A stretch of 64,000 bases of DNA. Origin: Metabacillus mangrovi. GTDB lineage: Bacteria; Bacillota; Bacilli; Bacillales; Bacillaceae. The position numbers were made by a program, and so were the translations under genes. Positions 15,936-24,100 of the stretch are shown here, piece by piece. Within the stretch, counting starts at the first letter, position 1, and every line of letters starts with the position of its first letter. The DNA lies in the NCBI RefSeq assembly GCF_009711125.1, contig NZ_WMIB01000005.1:1-64000 (forward strand), given 5' to 3'. The notes beneath the pieces were generated by a model. That model did no database searches. It was not told where the DNA came from and saw only the letters and a program-made list of their open reading frames with translations.

Positions 15936-16125
15936 CTCACCTCATACCCCACCCTCTGTTTCCCGCCTATCAAAAGCCCCGTCCCGTTTTTCCGGATACC
16001 TGCCTCCCTTCCCGGGCTGATGGCTATAAATAAATTTGATTTAATGGGCAGTTGCCCTAGCACCTTTAGTCTTGTACCTGCCTATCCTATTAGTGACAAT
16101 AAATCTTTATCCGGGAGGGATAAAA

Positions 16126-16578
16126 ATGACTCTTTCTAAAGACTTTGGCTGCGTGTGTGATGCAGTGGAAAATATCGCCGACTTGCAAGATGCAGTGGAG
16201 GAGCAGTGCTCGACCAGCTGTTACAGCAATCTTCTTTCCCCAGTTAATACATTAGGAGATACGATTCCATTCATTCTATATACGGAAAAAGGGGAGCCTT
16301 TTAAGGCGTTTGGGAATGTAGGAGAATTGCAGTCCGGTGATTGCTTCAACACGATTTTCTTCCGTGTGGAAAGCGTGAAGAAGTGCTGTGCGACGCTTCG
16401 TTTGCTGATTGCTTTCGATGATAAGAAGCATGTTTTGAATTTCCATAAAAACAGTGCTTGTGATGTGTTCCGTTTGGAGAAAACGGATAATTGCATCGAG
16501 GTGGATTTAAAGTGCTTCTGTTCCATTCAGTGCTTGAATCCGCGTTTGATTAATCGTACTCTTAATGGGGACGATTAA
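16126..16578 (+). CDS. cotZ: Spore crust protein CotZ
   Basis: The 150-residue protein has the CotY/CotZ Cys pattern ([46 protein letters not shown]). It lacks the N-terminal Cys-Gly extension and the His tail of CotY, as CotZ does. CotZ anchors crust material. The ATG at 16126 follows GGGAGGG. It is convergent with cotO. Because a terminator and 1.2 kb separate it from cotY it must have its own promoter, which I could not identify. Confidence 0.93.
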   Translation: MTLSKDFGCVCDAVENIADLQDAVEEQCSTSCYSNLLSPVNTLGDTIPFILYTEKGEPFKAFGNVGELQSGDCFNTIFFRVESVKKCCATLRLLIAFDDKKHVLNFHKNSACDVFRLEKTDNCIEVDLKCFCSIQCLNPRLINRTLNGDD

Positions 16579-16586
16579 GTTAAAAT

Positions 16587-16630
16587 GAAAAAAGAGCTGA
16601 AGCCGGAGTGATCCGGTTCAGCTCTTTTTA
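16587..16630. terminator. Bidirectional terminator, cotZ / cotO
   Basis: AAAAAAGAGCTGAAGCCGGA pairs with TCCGGTTCAGCTCTTTTT between convergent genes. Confidence 0.92.
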
Positions 16631-17152
16631 AAAGCCCAGAGGCTGGATGGCCTTGATGTCTTCTGCTTTTATACTGACTGGCTGAGAGCTTGCGCTTGTT
16701 CTCAAAAGGACGAATCCGTCTTTTTCTCCGGTTATGATGCCCCTGTACGTCTGGTCGGCAAGTTCTACCTGGCAGAGGGTTCTTGGAATGTTGCTTGGCA
16801 GGCTTGCGAAAAAGCTGATTTTTTCCGTTATGCTCATGGAGTTGAATGATTTTCTTGTTTTCCGTTCATATACCGGGGTTTCCTGGCTTGCGGCTCGTTC
16901 GCTTGCCGGTTCCGCCGGTTTTTTTGTTAAATCAATTTTGCCTGTTTCAGCAGGTGCGGCCAGGTCCGCGCTTCCGGCTTTATCGGCTTCCTGTACATTG
17001 TCAATTTGCTCGATTTTTTGTTCTTTTTTCGGTTTAGCTGAAACGGACTTTTTAATGGCGACGGCCTGCATGTTTGCCTGGGGCTTCACACTGTCTGGCT
17101 GAACAATATACATAAGCGGCTGTTTCGCCTGCTTCTCATTTTTTTCGCTCAT
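16628..17152 (-). CDS. cotO: Spore coat morphogenetic protein CotO
   Basis: The 174-residue protein has a low-complexity Lys/Ala/Pro N-terminal half and a conserved C-terminal domain (about residues 100-174) containing FFASLPSNIPRTLCQVE and GIITGEKDGFVLLR, typical of the CotO family. CotO controls coat maturation. It is shorter than the B. subtilis protein because of the variable linker. The ATG at 17152 follows GGAGGTGG. It neighbours cotZ as in B. subtilis (yjbX). Confidence 0.85.
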   Translation of the reverse strand: MSEKNEKQAKQPLMYIVQPDSVKPQANMQAVAIKKSVSAKPKKEQKIEQIDNVQEADKAGSADLAAPAETGKIDLTKKPAEPASERAASQETPVYERKTRKSFNSMSITEKISFFASLPSNIPRTLCQVELADQTYRGIITGEKDGFVLLRTSASSQPVSIKAEDIKAIQPLGF

Positions 17153-17218
17153 CTTTCCACCTCCGGGTCATGAACTGTTCAAAACAGTTTATTCGCCTCG
17201 TTTGGAATTCATGACCAA

Positions 17219-18121
17219 TCAGGAAAAGACAACCGTTTTGTTTCCATCGGTAAGAATCCGGTCCTCGAGATGCCATTTTACCGCACGGGAAAGGACACTG
17301 CGCTCAATGGATCTTCCGATTCGCTTCAGGTCATCTACATGGTCGTGATGGGTAACACGCTCGATATCCTGTTCGATGATCGGTCCTTCATCCAGTTCGT
17401 CGGTCACATAATGGGAGGTGGCGCCGATGAGCTTGACACCTCTTTCATAAGCCCGTTCGTACGGCCTGGCCCCGACAAAAGCAGGCAGGAACGAATGGTG
17501 AATGTTAATGATCCGGTTCGGATGAGCAGCTGTAAATTTCTTAGTGAGAATCTGCATATAGCGGGCCAGGATGATCAGTTCAATTTCATATTGCAGCAGC
17601 AGCTGCTGCTGTTTTTCTTCTGCTTCCTGCCGGTTTTCCTTAGAGGCCGGGATATGGTAAAAAGGAATGCCGAGCGACTCGACGATCTTACGGCAGTTTT
17701 CATGGTTGCTTATGACAATTGCCAGATCTGCAACAATGTCTCCGCTTTGCCATGCCCATAATAATTCCAGCAGGCAGTGCGGTTCTTTTGAAACAAAGAT
17801 GGCGGTTTTTTTCAGTTCAGTAACACTTGTGATCTTCCATTCCATCTTAAAAGGAGCCGCTGCTGATTCAAATTCGGTTCTCATCTCAGCAAGTCTGCCG
17901 GCAAAATCCGGGCAATCAAATTCGATGCGCAGGAAAAAAGTGCCCCCGGAAGGATCTGAGGAGTACTGGCTGGACTCTATAATGTTTGCCCCGTGACTGA
18001 ATAAAAATTGGGATACCGCCGCAACGATTCCCGGCTGGTCCGGGCATTTAAGCAAAATCCGTCCCCGGTTTCCGTATTTTCGTTTGTACTGTCCGGCATG
18101 TGTTTGGCTGAATAATTCCAT
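17219..18121 (-). CDS. purU: Formyltetrahydrofolate deformylase
   Basis: It hydrolyses 10-formyl-THF to formate and THF. The N-terminal ACT domain (about 15-90; ILLKCPDQPGIVAAVS) precedes a formyltransferase-like domain with the Asn-His-Asp site (NIHHSFLPAF, HYVTDELDEGPII). The ATG at 18121 gives exactly 300 residues, the B. subtilis length, and lies 8 nt after GGAGG; the adjacent ATG at 18124 is an alternative. It is not in this neighbourhood in B. subtilis. Confidence 0.95.
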   Translation of the reverse strand: MELFSQTHAGQYKRKYGNRGRILLKCPDQPGIVAAVSQFLFSHGANIIESSQYSSDPSGGTFFLRIEFDCPDFAGRLAEMRTEFESAAAPFKMEWKITSVTELKKTAIFVSKEPHCLLELLWAWQSGDIVADLAIVISNHENCRKIVESLGIPFYHIPASKENRQEAEEKQQQLLLQYEIELIILARYMQILTKKFTAAHPNRIINIHHSFLPAFVGARPYERAYERGVKLIGATSHYVTDELDEGPIIEQDIERVTHHDHVDDLKRIGRSIERSVLSRAVKWHLEDRILTDGNKTVVFS

Positions 18122-18197
18122 CATGCAGTCCTCCTTCACGTAAAAAACGTCCTCCCCATTATATAGAAAAGTTGAATGGTTAAAAAGTAAAGCCCCC

Positions 18198-18232
18198 TTG
18201 ACATTCCAATAAAAGTAAAGTACGTTTTACTT
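18198..18232 (+). promoter_or_regulatory. Promoter with palindromic operator before the XRE gene
   Basis: TTGACA (18198-18203) is followed after 17 nt by TACGTT (18221-18226), a plausible -10. A perfect inverted repeat, AAGTAAA-N6-TTTACTT (18213-18232), covers the spacer and the -10. It is well placed for autorepression by the XRE protein encoded next. Confidence 0.6.
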
Positions 18233-18255
18233 ATCCGTAACTGGGAGGCAGGTAT

Positions 18256-18468
18256 TTGATTTCACTGATTCGTGAAAAAAGGACAGAGAGCCGGATTACG
18301 CAGGAGGAACTGTCCCGTATTTTAGACGTCTCCAGGCAGACCATTATTTCTTTGGAACAAGGCAAGTACAAACCATCCCTTGTTTTAGCGCATAAGCTTG
18401 CCCAGGTTTTCAAATGCACCATTGAAGATCTTTTTATTTTTGAGGGGGATGAAAACATTGCTGAATAA
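18256..18468 (+). CDS. XRE-family transcriptional regulator (short HTH)
   Basis: This 70-residue protein is almost entirely one helix-turn-helix domain: ITQEELSRILDVSRQTIISLEQGKYKPSL with the typical C-terminal CTIEDLFIFE. The TTG at 18256 follows GGGAGG. It heads a three-gene run with two small membrane proteins, overlapping the second gene. Such short XRE proteins usually repress their own operon; the palindrome at 18213-18232 fits. Confidence 0.88.
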   Translation: MISLIREKRTESRITQEELSRILDVSRQTIISLEQGKYKPSLVLAHKLAQVFKCTIEDLFIFEGDENIAE

Positions 18469-18763
18469 CATGATTGCTTTGGCGGGTTTATCCGGAGGGC
18501 TTCTGATTGCCGGAGTGTGTTATCTTTTTGCAAGACGGAACGCACGGAAAAAACGGGGCTTGGATGAACGGTACCGCTATATGATGTCTAACTCTAAAGC
18601 GCTTTCCTGGAACGTCACTTTTTTTGCCATTTTGCTGGCATGGGTCCTGGTCATTGCCGTGGAGGGCATTTCGCTTTCGTTTTTTGTAATGAGTGCCATT
18701 TATGTCATTCACAGTGTCTCCCTTATTGTGTTTACCTTTTATTTTTCAGGTCAGCATTCATGA
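18458..18763 (+). CDS. Small membrane protein of the XRE operon (first)
   Basis: About 101 residues with three hydrophobic helices: an N-terminal segment ALAGLSGGLLIAGVCYLFA, then two near the C-terminus. A basic loop with RRNARKKRG and DERYRYMMSNSKA lies between. The start is uncertain: TTG at 18458 fits the GAGGGGG site best; ATG at 18449 and 18470 are alternatives. It overlaps the XRE gene. The function is unknown; XRE plus DUF-type membrane protein pairs are common in Bacillaceae. Confidence 0.65.
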   Translation: MLNNMIALAGLSGGLLIAGVCYLFARRNARKKRGLDERYRYMMSNSKALSWNVTFFAILLAWVLVIAVEGISLSFFVMSAIYVIHSVSLIVFTFYFSGQHS

Positions 18764-18954
18764 AGCCTTCGAACGCCGCTGCCCTTATGGTCTCTCTATT
18801 TTTGCTGGCTGCTGTTCCACTCTTCCTGCTTGCCGTTTCCATGAGGACCGGTGAATGGACATTCTTCCTATACGGTCTGTTCCCTTCCTTTTTTGCAGGG
18901 TTTACCGGACTGCTGTTTACCCTTCAGCAAATCAGAAAAGAAAAAAGAGCCTGA
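18760..18954 (+). CDS. Small membrane protein of the XRE operon (second)
   Basis: A 64-residue protein with two predicted membrane helices (about 8-28 and 33-54) and a basic C-terminus (RKEKRA). It starts at an ATG overlapping the previous stop (ATGA), so translation is coupled. I do not recognise a family. Confidence 0.6.
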   Translation: MKPSNAAALMVSLFLLAAVPLFLLAVSMRTGEWTFFLYGLFPSFFAGFTGLLFTLQQIRKEKRA

Positions 18955-18970
18955 ATCAGGCTCTTTTCTT
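18942..18970. terminator. Bidirectional terminator, XRE operon / fabI
   Basis: AAAAGAGCCTGA pairs with TCAGGCTCTTTT between convergent transcripts, with flanking A and T tracts. Confidence 0.9.
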
Positions 18971-18973
18971 CAT

Positions 18974-19750
18974 TCAACCGCCGATAATATGATAGCCGGA
19001 ATCAACATGCAGGTTCTCGCCTGTCATGCCGCGGGAAAGGTCGCTGAACAGGAACAGGGCGGTGTCACCGACTTCTTCCGGATCAGTGGTCCTGCGGAGC
19101 GGTGCTTTTTCTTCGATTTCTTTCAGGATGGAGTTAAAATCACTGATTCCTTTAGCGGAAAGGGTCCGGATTGGTCCGGCTGATATGGAGTTCACACGGA
19201 TTTTATGCTTGCCAAGGTCTTCTGCAAGGTAGCGGACACTGGCATCAAGAGAAGCCTTTGCCACTCCCATTACGTTGTAGTTTTTCACAACGCGTTCTCC
19301 GCCAAGATACGTAAGGGTCACGATGCTTCCGCCTTCCGTCATAAGGCCCTTAGCTTCCTTAGCCACAGCTGTCAGTGAATAAGAACTGATATTGTGCGCA
19401 AGAAGGAACCCTTCCCGTGTTGTATCCATGTACTCGCCTGCCAGGTCTTCCTTGTTGGCAAATGCGATGCAGTGGGCCACTCCGTGAAGGACACTGACTT
19501 CCTGCTTAATTTCTCCAAAGCATTTTTTAATTTCATCATCATTTGTAATGTCACATTGATAAAACAGTGAATCATCCCGCTCAAGTGTTGCAGCCAGGTC
19601 TTTTACCGGCTTTTCGAACCTTTCGCCTGCGTATGTAAAAATGACTCTTGCTCCTGCGCTGTGAAGGGATCTTGCAATGCCCCAGGCGATGCTTCGTTTG
19701 TTTGCTACTCCCATTACCACAATATTGCGGCCTTGTAAGGAAACGTTCAT
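18974..19750 (-). CDS. fabI: Enoyl-[acyl-carrier-protein] reductase FabI
   Basis: It performs the NADH/NADPH-dependent last reduction of each fatty-acid elongation cycle. The 258 residues equal the B. subtilis length. The short-chain reductase nucleotide loop (GVANKRSIAWGIA) and the YNVMGVAK catalytic Tyr/Lys motif are present, with the terminal GENLHVDSGYHI. The start follows AGGAGGCACACCCAA. A FapR box lies directly upstream, so it belongs to the lipid-synthesis regulon. Confidence 0.96.
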   Translation of the reverse strand: MNVSLQGRNIVVMGVANKRSIAWGIARSLHSAGARVIFTYAGERFEKPVKDLAATLERDDSLFYQCDITNDDEIKKCFGEIKQEVSVLHGVAHCIAFANKEDLAGEYMDTTREGFLLAHNISSYSLTAVAKEAKGLMTEGGSIVTLTYLGGERVVKNYNVMGVAKASLDASVRYLAEDLGKHKIRVNSISAGPIRTLSAKGISDFNSILKEIEEKAPLRRTTDPEEVGDTALFLFSDLSRGMTGENLHVDSGYHIIGG

Positions 19751-19779
19751 TTGGGTGTGCCTCCTGTTTTATACATGTT

Positions 19780-19802
19780 ATTAGTACCTGGTTATAATTA
19801 TA
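19780..19802 (-). promoter_or_regulatory. FapR operator and extended -10 of fabI
   Basis: On the minus strand an extended -10 TGCTATAAT (TATAAT at 19802-19797) runs into the palindrome TTATAACCAGGTACTAA. This is the known FapR box, close to TTAGTACCTnnnnnTAA. FapR is released by malonyl-CoA. Confidence 0.85.
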
Positions 19803-19819
19803 GCAGTTCCCTCATCAAA

Positions 19820-19845
19820 AAGACAGGCATCAATGATGCCTGTCC
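19820..19845 (-). terminator. Terminator of the mgtE-yjbQ run
   Basis: GGACAGGCATCA and TGATGCCTGTC pair on the minus strand and are followed by TTTTTGATG. It lies directly before the fabI promoter. Confidence 0.85.
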
Positions 19846-19851
19846 AAAGTA

Positions 19852-21699
19852 CTAAATTTGCAGTTCTCTCTTCAGTTCCTGTACATATTCAAGCGACCCC
19901 GTTACAAGAAGGCGGTCCCCTTTTTCAAGTCTCGTATCCCCATGAGGAACGATTGATTCGTTGCCCCTGAAAATGCGGACGATGATCAGGTCCCCGGTAA
20001 ACGGGAAAGATCTCAGTTGGACTCCAGCATACTTGCTGTTGCTCATATTCACATGATACAGCCCGGTTTCCTTATTGGTGAGGATCCGGACGATATCCGG
20101 AGATTCAATCCAGGCCTGCAGCAAAATCTTTGTGGAAAGTTCTACAGAGAAAACATCGATTCCATTGCTCTTCAATTTTTCAGCAAGCTCTGCTGAAGCT
20201 GCACTTGCCATCACACGGTTAACGCCCTTGTTTTTGGCAAAAAGAGCAATGTCCGCGTTTCTCTCCTCATCACCCGTGGCGGCTACAAGAATGTCAGCCT
20301 CAAAAACCTTTTTCTCGGAGAGCCTTTCAACAGAATAGTTTTTCAAATCTCTTATCTCAAAGAGTGATTCGGCAATGCCTTCACTCATCTTGTCTTGAAA
20401 AGTATGATAAACGACTGTTTCGTAATAGTCCGCATTCAATTCCCTTGTGACCGGCAATGTCATCTGATTGGCGCCGATCATGGCGATTTTTATTTTTTGC
20501 TGACCGAGTGATTTACGCTGAAACAGTTTTTTGAATCCGATCGGTGAAATGATACTTGAGATGACCGCTGTCAATATCAGTGCACCTGACATCTGGCTGT
20601 CGATCACCCCAGCCTTTTCACCAATGGTCGCCCCGGCGATAACAAGCGACAGTGTCGCTGTCAAAAGGAATCCGGCCGACAGCGTCGTACGCATGTCATA
20701 CCATTTCAGCAAATACAAGACCGGCAGTAGTTTAGAAACAAACAGAGCGATCAGCAGCAGCGGGATTAGAATCAGGATTTTAGGGTTTTCAAACAGCTTC
20801 CACAAATCCAGCTCTACACCAATCATGACAAAGAAGATCGGGATGAGAAACCCGTAGCCGAAGGAATCGAGTTTCTGGACCATTTCCTTGTTAGGTGACA
20901 GCAGAGAGACGAGAACTCCTGCCAGAAAGGCCCCCAAAATATTTTCCGCTCCTATGGTTTCTGAAATTCCCACGAGAATAATGATTAAAGCGAAAACCGC
21001 TCTCGTATCAATCTGAACGGTCCCCTTCGACAACGATTCGATAAAGGACCGGTTTTTAAACCGGCTGCCGACAAAGTAAAGGATGACACCAGCCGCAAAC
21101 AAAATCAGCAGCAGCCAGATGCTTCCTCCCCCATCTCCATACATGGAGGCGAATACCGCGAGCAGGATCATTGTGACTAGATCGGCAATGACTGCGACAA
21201 GCAGAATGATCTGGCCGATATTGCTTTTCATGATGTTTGCTTCTTTCAATGTTGGAACAACAACACCGAGCGAGATGGTCGAAATGATGAGCGTCATTAA
21301 GAATGCATTCTTAATCAGGCCTGTCCAGGCGAAAAGCAGTGACAGCAGGATGGAAAGAATAAAAATCCCGGCAAAAATAATGCCTGATGCTGCAAACGTA
21401 TTCGGAACCTGCTTCCTGTTCGGAAGCACCTCCTTTTTCTTGCCGCCCGAAAAAGCAGTAAAATCAATTTCGAGTCCGCTTAAGAACATTAAAAAGATAA
21501 AGCCGAGTGTTGAAAGGGTCTGCAGCCATGCATCCTGGTGCACAATATCCAAACCGCTTTTTCCGATGACAAGACCCATCAGAATTTCCGCGACTACTAC
21601 TGGCATAAAATTGAGTTTAAACCGGTGCATAAGTATCGGAGTCATAAAGGCAACGATGACCACAATCACAAGTGATGTTACGGATGCTCCATGTTCCAT
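19852..21699 (-). CDS. yjbQ: CPA2-family cation:proton antiporter with RCK domains
   Basis: The 615-residue protein has about 12-13 membrane helices (1-390, Na_H_Exchanger), then a TrkA-N/RCK_N domain (about 405-510, KIAMIGANQ) and a TrkA-C/RCK_C domain (about 530-612). It probably exports K+ or Na+ in exchange for protons and is gated by a nucleotide or cation. It matches B. subtilis YjbQ in length and position beside fabI. The ATG at 21699 follows AGGAGGG. It lies 15 nt after mgtE and is probably co-transcribed. Confidence 0.9.
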   Translation of the reverse strand: MEHGASVTSLVIVVIVAFMTPILMHRFKLNFMPVVVAEILMGLVIGKSGLDIVHQDAWLQTLSTLGFIFLMFLSGLEIDFTAFSGGKKKEVLPNRKQVPNTFAASGIIFAGIFILSILLSLLFAWTGLIKNAFLMTLIISTISLGVVVPTLKEANIMKSNIGQIILLVAVIADLVTMILLAVFASMYGDGGGSIWLLLILFAAGVILYFVGSRFKNRSFIESLSKGTVQIDTRAVFALIIILVGISETIGAENILGAFLAGVLVSLLSPNKEMVQKLDSFGYGFLIPIFFVMIGVELDLWKLFENPKILILIPLLLIALFVSKLLPVLYLLKWYDMRTTLSAGFLLTATLSLVIAGATIGEKAGVIDSQMSGALILTAVISSIISPIGFKKLFQRKSLGQQKIKIAMIGANQMTLPVTRELNADYYETVVYHTFQDKMSEGIAESLFEIRDLKNYSVERLSEKKVFEADILVAATGDEERNADIALFAKNKGVNRVMASAASAELAEKLKSNGIDVFSVELSTKILLQAWIESPDIVRILTNKETGLYHVNMSNSKYAGVQLRSFPFTGDLIIVRIFRGNESIVPHGDTRLEKGDRLLVTGSLEYVQELKRELQI

Positions 21700-21714
21700 C
21701 CTGTTCCCTCCTTC

Positions 21715-23082
21715 CTAATGAAGATTTTGAATAAAAAGAGTGGCCAGTCCCAAATAAATAAGAATACTGATAATATCATTGATCGTCGTAATAAAAGGTC
21801 CCGAAGCCACAGCCGGATCGATTTTAAACCGGTGCATGATCAGCGGTACCATCGCTCCCGCCACTGCAGCAACAATCAGCGAGAAAAGAATGGCCGCCCC
21901 GACGAGCAGACCGAGGACAAGATCCCCTTTCCAGACAAAGACCACTCCTGTTACCGCCACACCGCAGACTGTTCCGGCGATCAGGCCTGTCCCTGCTTCC
22001 CGCATCAGGATTTTAAAGGCTGTCTCTTTTGCTGTTTCGCCAAGCGCGATTCTCCGGATTGCTACCGCCAGCGCCTGTGTGCCAGTATTTCCGGCCATCC
22101 CTGCAATTAACGGAATGAATACGGAAAGAATTGCAACTTGATCAAGGGTTTTTTCAAATCTCCCGATCAGGCTTGCTGTCAGCATTCCAAGGAACAAAAG
22201 AATGATCAGCCACGGCAGCCGTTTTTTCGCCGCTGAAAATGGCCCCTTATCCTGGGAATCAGCATCTGAGATCCCAGCAAGCTTTGAATAATCCTCCGAT
22301 GCTTCTTCATCGATGACATCGACGATATCATCGATGGTAATGATTCCGAGCAGCCGGTCATGAATATCGACAACCGGAAGCGCGAGGAAATTGTAATCCC
22401 TGATTTTCCGGGCTGCTTCTTCCTGATCGACTGAAACAAGCACCGAGTAGACGCGCTCATTCATAATCTCGGAAATCATCGTATCATCCTCAGAAATAAT
22501 CAGATCCCTGAGCGATACGACTCCAACAAGCCGTTTATCCTCATCAACGACAAAGGTATAATAAATCGTTTCCGCATTTGGCGCTTCTGTCTTCAGTATC
22601 TGCATCGCTGACCGGACCGTCTGCTGAGCATGAATAGCCACAAATTCGGTCGTCATGATGCTTCCCGCAGTAAACTCTTTGTAATGAAGGAGCTCACGGA
22701 TTTCCTTTGCGGCATCCTCCTCCATCAAGGTAAGATAGCCAGCTACCTGGCTCTGATCCAATTCATTCAGCACATCAACTGCATCATCCGCATACATTTG
22801 GGCGAGCATTTGGGCTGCATATATGGAATCCATCTCAGAGAGGTACATTTCAATCTCTTTTTCATCTGTATCCAGGTTCTCAAAAATGGCCGCCATTTCT
22901 TCCGGAGAAAGAAACCTATACAGGATCTCTCTTTCTTCCGGCTCTATAGAAGCAAACCATTTCCCCTGGTCATAGGAGTGTCTGTCAAAAAAACGCTCCC
23001 GGAATTCATCCATTCTGGCATGCTTCAGATCATTCAGCAGCAGCTCCTGCTCCACCTCGTCCATTCTCTGCACTTCAGCCAT
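21715..23082 (-). CDS. mgtE: Magnesium transporter MgtE
   Basis: The cytosolic N domain (about 1-125; superhelical repeats such as LYRFLSPEEMAAIFE) is followed by two CBS domains (about 130-255), a plug helix and five membrane helices (280-455). Family motifs FIPLIAGMAGNTGTQ and GTQALAVAIRR are present. The channel opens when Mg2+ is low. The ATG at 23082 follows GGGAGGGG; the GTG at 23088 is less likely. I looked for an M-box riboswitch upstream and found none. Confidence 0.92.
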   Translation of the reverse strand: MAEVQRMDEVEQELLLNDLKHARMDEFRERFFDRHSYDQGKWFASIEPEEREILYRFLSPEEMAAIFENLDTDEKEIEMYLSEMDSIYAAQMLAQMYADDAVDVLNELDQSQVAGYLTLMEEDAAKEIRELLHYKEFTAGSIMTTEFVAIHAQQTVRSAMQILKTEAPNAETIYYTFVVDEDKRLVGVVSLRDLIISEDDTMISEIMNERVYSVLVSVDQEEAARKIRDYNFLALPVVDIHDRLLGIITIDDIVDVIDEEASEDYSKLAGISDADSQDKGPFSAAKKRLPWLIILLFLGMLTASLIGRFEKTLDQVAILSVFIPLIAGMAGNTGTQALAVAIRRIALGETAKETAFKILMREAGTGLIAGTVCGVAVTGVVFVWKGDLVLGLLVGAAILFSLIVAAVAGAMVPLIMHRFKIDPAVASGPFITTINDIISILIYLGLATLFIQNLH

Positions 23083-23295
23083 AAGCACCCCTCCCGTCCG
23101 GCTTTTAAAAATAGCATAATAACATAGAGAATAGAATAACGCATCTCCTTACATTCTTCCACTCATATCCCTTTACTTCATTGAATGTTTACATTCCCTC
23201 AACATAGCACTTCTTTCTTCTCCATTTCCGTTTGGGTATAGTTTGTGATAACAGCTGCAAAATAAAACAAACCTAAGTGCGGAGTGAATACACAC

Positions 23296-24042
23296 ATGAA
23301 AATTGATGTAATCGGAGACATCCACGGCTGCTTCGCAGAACTTCAAACACTGCTCAGCAAGCTCGGATATGAAAATCAAAATGGAATACCCGTCCACCCT
23401 GAAGCCAGAAAGCTTTCATTCGTTGGAGATCTAACAGACCGGGGACCTGGTTCTGTGAACGTAATCCGCTGCATTTCAGCCATCATCCGTGCCGGTGCAG
23501 GCTATTACTCCCCGGGCAACCATTGTGATAAACTGTACCGTTACTTAAAAGGCAACGACGTCCATATTGTACATGGACTTGAAACAACAGTGAAAGAGCT
23601 TCAGCAGCTTGATGAGAAAGAACGCCGGGAAGTCCGCCGGCAATTTATGGAGCTGTATGAACAGTCCCCCATTTATCAGGTCCTGGATGACGGCAAACTG
23701 ATTGTTGCTCACGCAGGGATCAAGGAAAAAGACATTGGACGATACACGAAGAGAATAAAGGAATTTGTTTTGTATGGTGAGGTTACCGGACGGACACTGG
23801 AGAACGGACTGCCGGAACGGGGAGATTGGGCCCGGCATTACAGCGGCAAGCCCTGGATTGTATATGGCCATACCCCGGTACTGGAACCAAGGATGCTGAA
23901 CAACACCATCAATATCGATACAGGAGCCGTTTTCGGAGGACAGCTGACCGCTTTTCGCTACCCGGAGAAGCAAACCATATCTGTTCAATCCTCGCTGCCT
24001 TTTGACAGCGGCCGCTTTAGAGAATTCCCCGGCTTGTTGTAA
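23296..24042 (+). CDS. prpE: Bis(5'-nucleosyl)-tetraphosphatase PrpE
   Basis: This PPP-family metallophosphatase of 248 residues has the canonical GDIHG, GDLTDRG and GNHC motifs, then AHAG and YGHTPV. B. subtilis PrpE (YjbP) hydrolyses Ap4A asymmetrically and affects spore germination. I chose the ATG at 23296; an in-frame GTG at 23284 sits on the GCGGAG ribosome site. It is divergent from mgtE. In B. subtilis yjbO is next; here a 2 kb accessory segment intervenes. Confidence 0.92.
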   Translation: MKIDVIGDIHGCFAELQTLLSKLGYENQNGIPVHPEARKLSFVGDLTDRGPGSVNVIRCISAIIRAGAGYYSPGNHCDKLYRYLKGNDVHIVHGLETTVKELQQLDEKERREVRRQFMELYEQSPIYQVLDDGKLIVAHAGIKEKDIGRYTKRIKEFVLYGEVTGRTLENGLPERGDWARHYSGKPWIVYGHTPVLEPRMLNNTINIDTGAVFGGQLTAFRYPEKQTISVQSSLPFDSGRFREFPGLL

Positions 24043-24100
24043 AAATGGAAAAGGTAAGGTAAAATTTTCTGGATGATAATTGGAAAGAGAGAGGAGAAAT

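Noticed and set aside
15659-16063. Overlapping open frames on both strands in the C-rich repeats
   Set aside because: The translations are Pro/Ser or Gly/Trp low complexity, without ribosome sites, and arise from the repeat composition.
23083-23295. M-box (Mg2+) riboswitch before mgtE
   Set aside because: The intergenic region is short and shared with prpE; the conserved M-box blocks are not seen.
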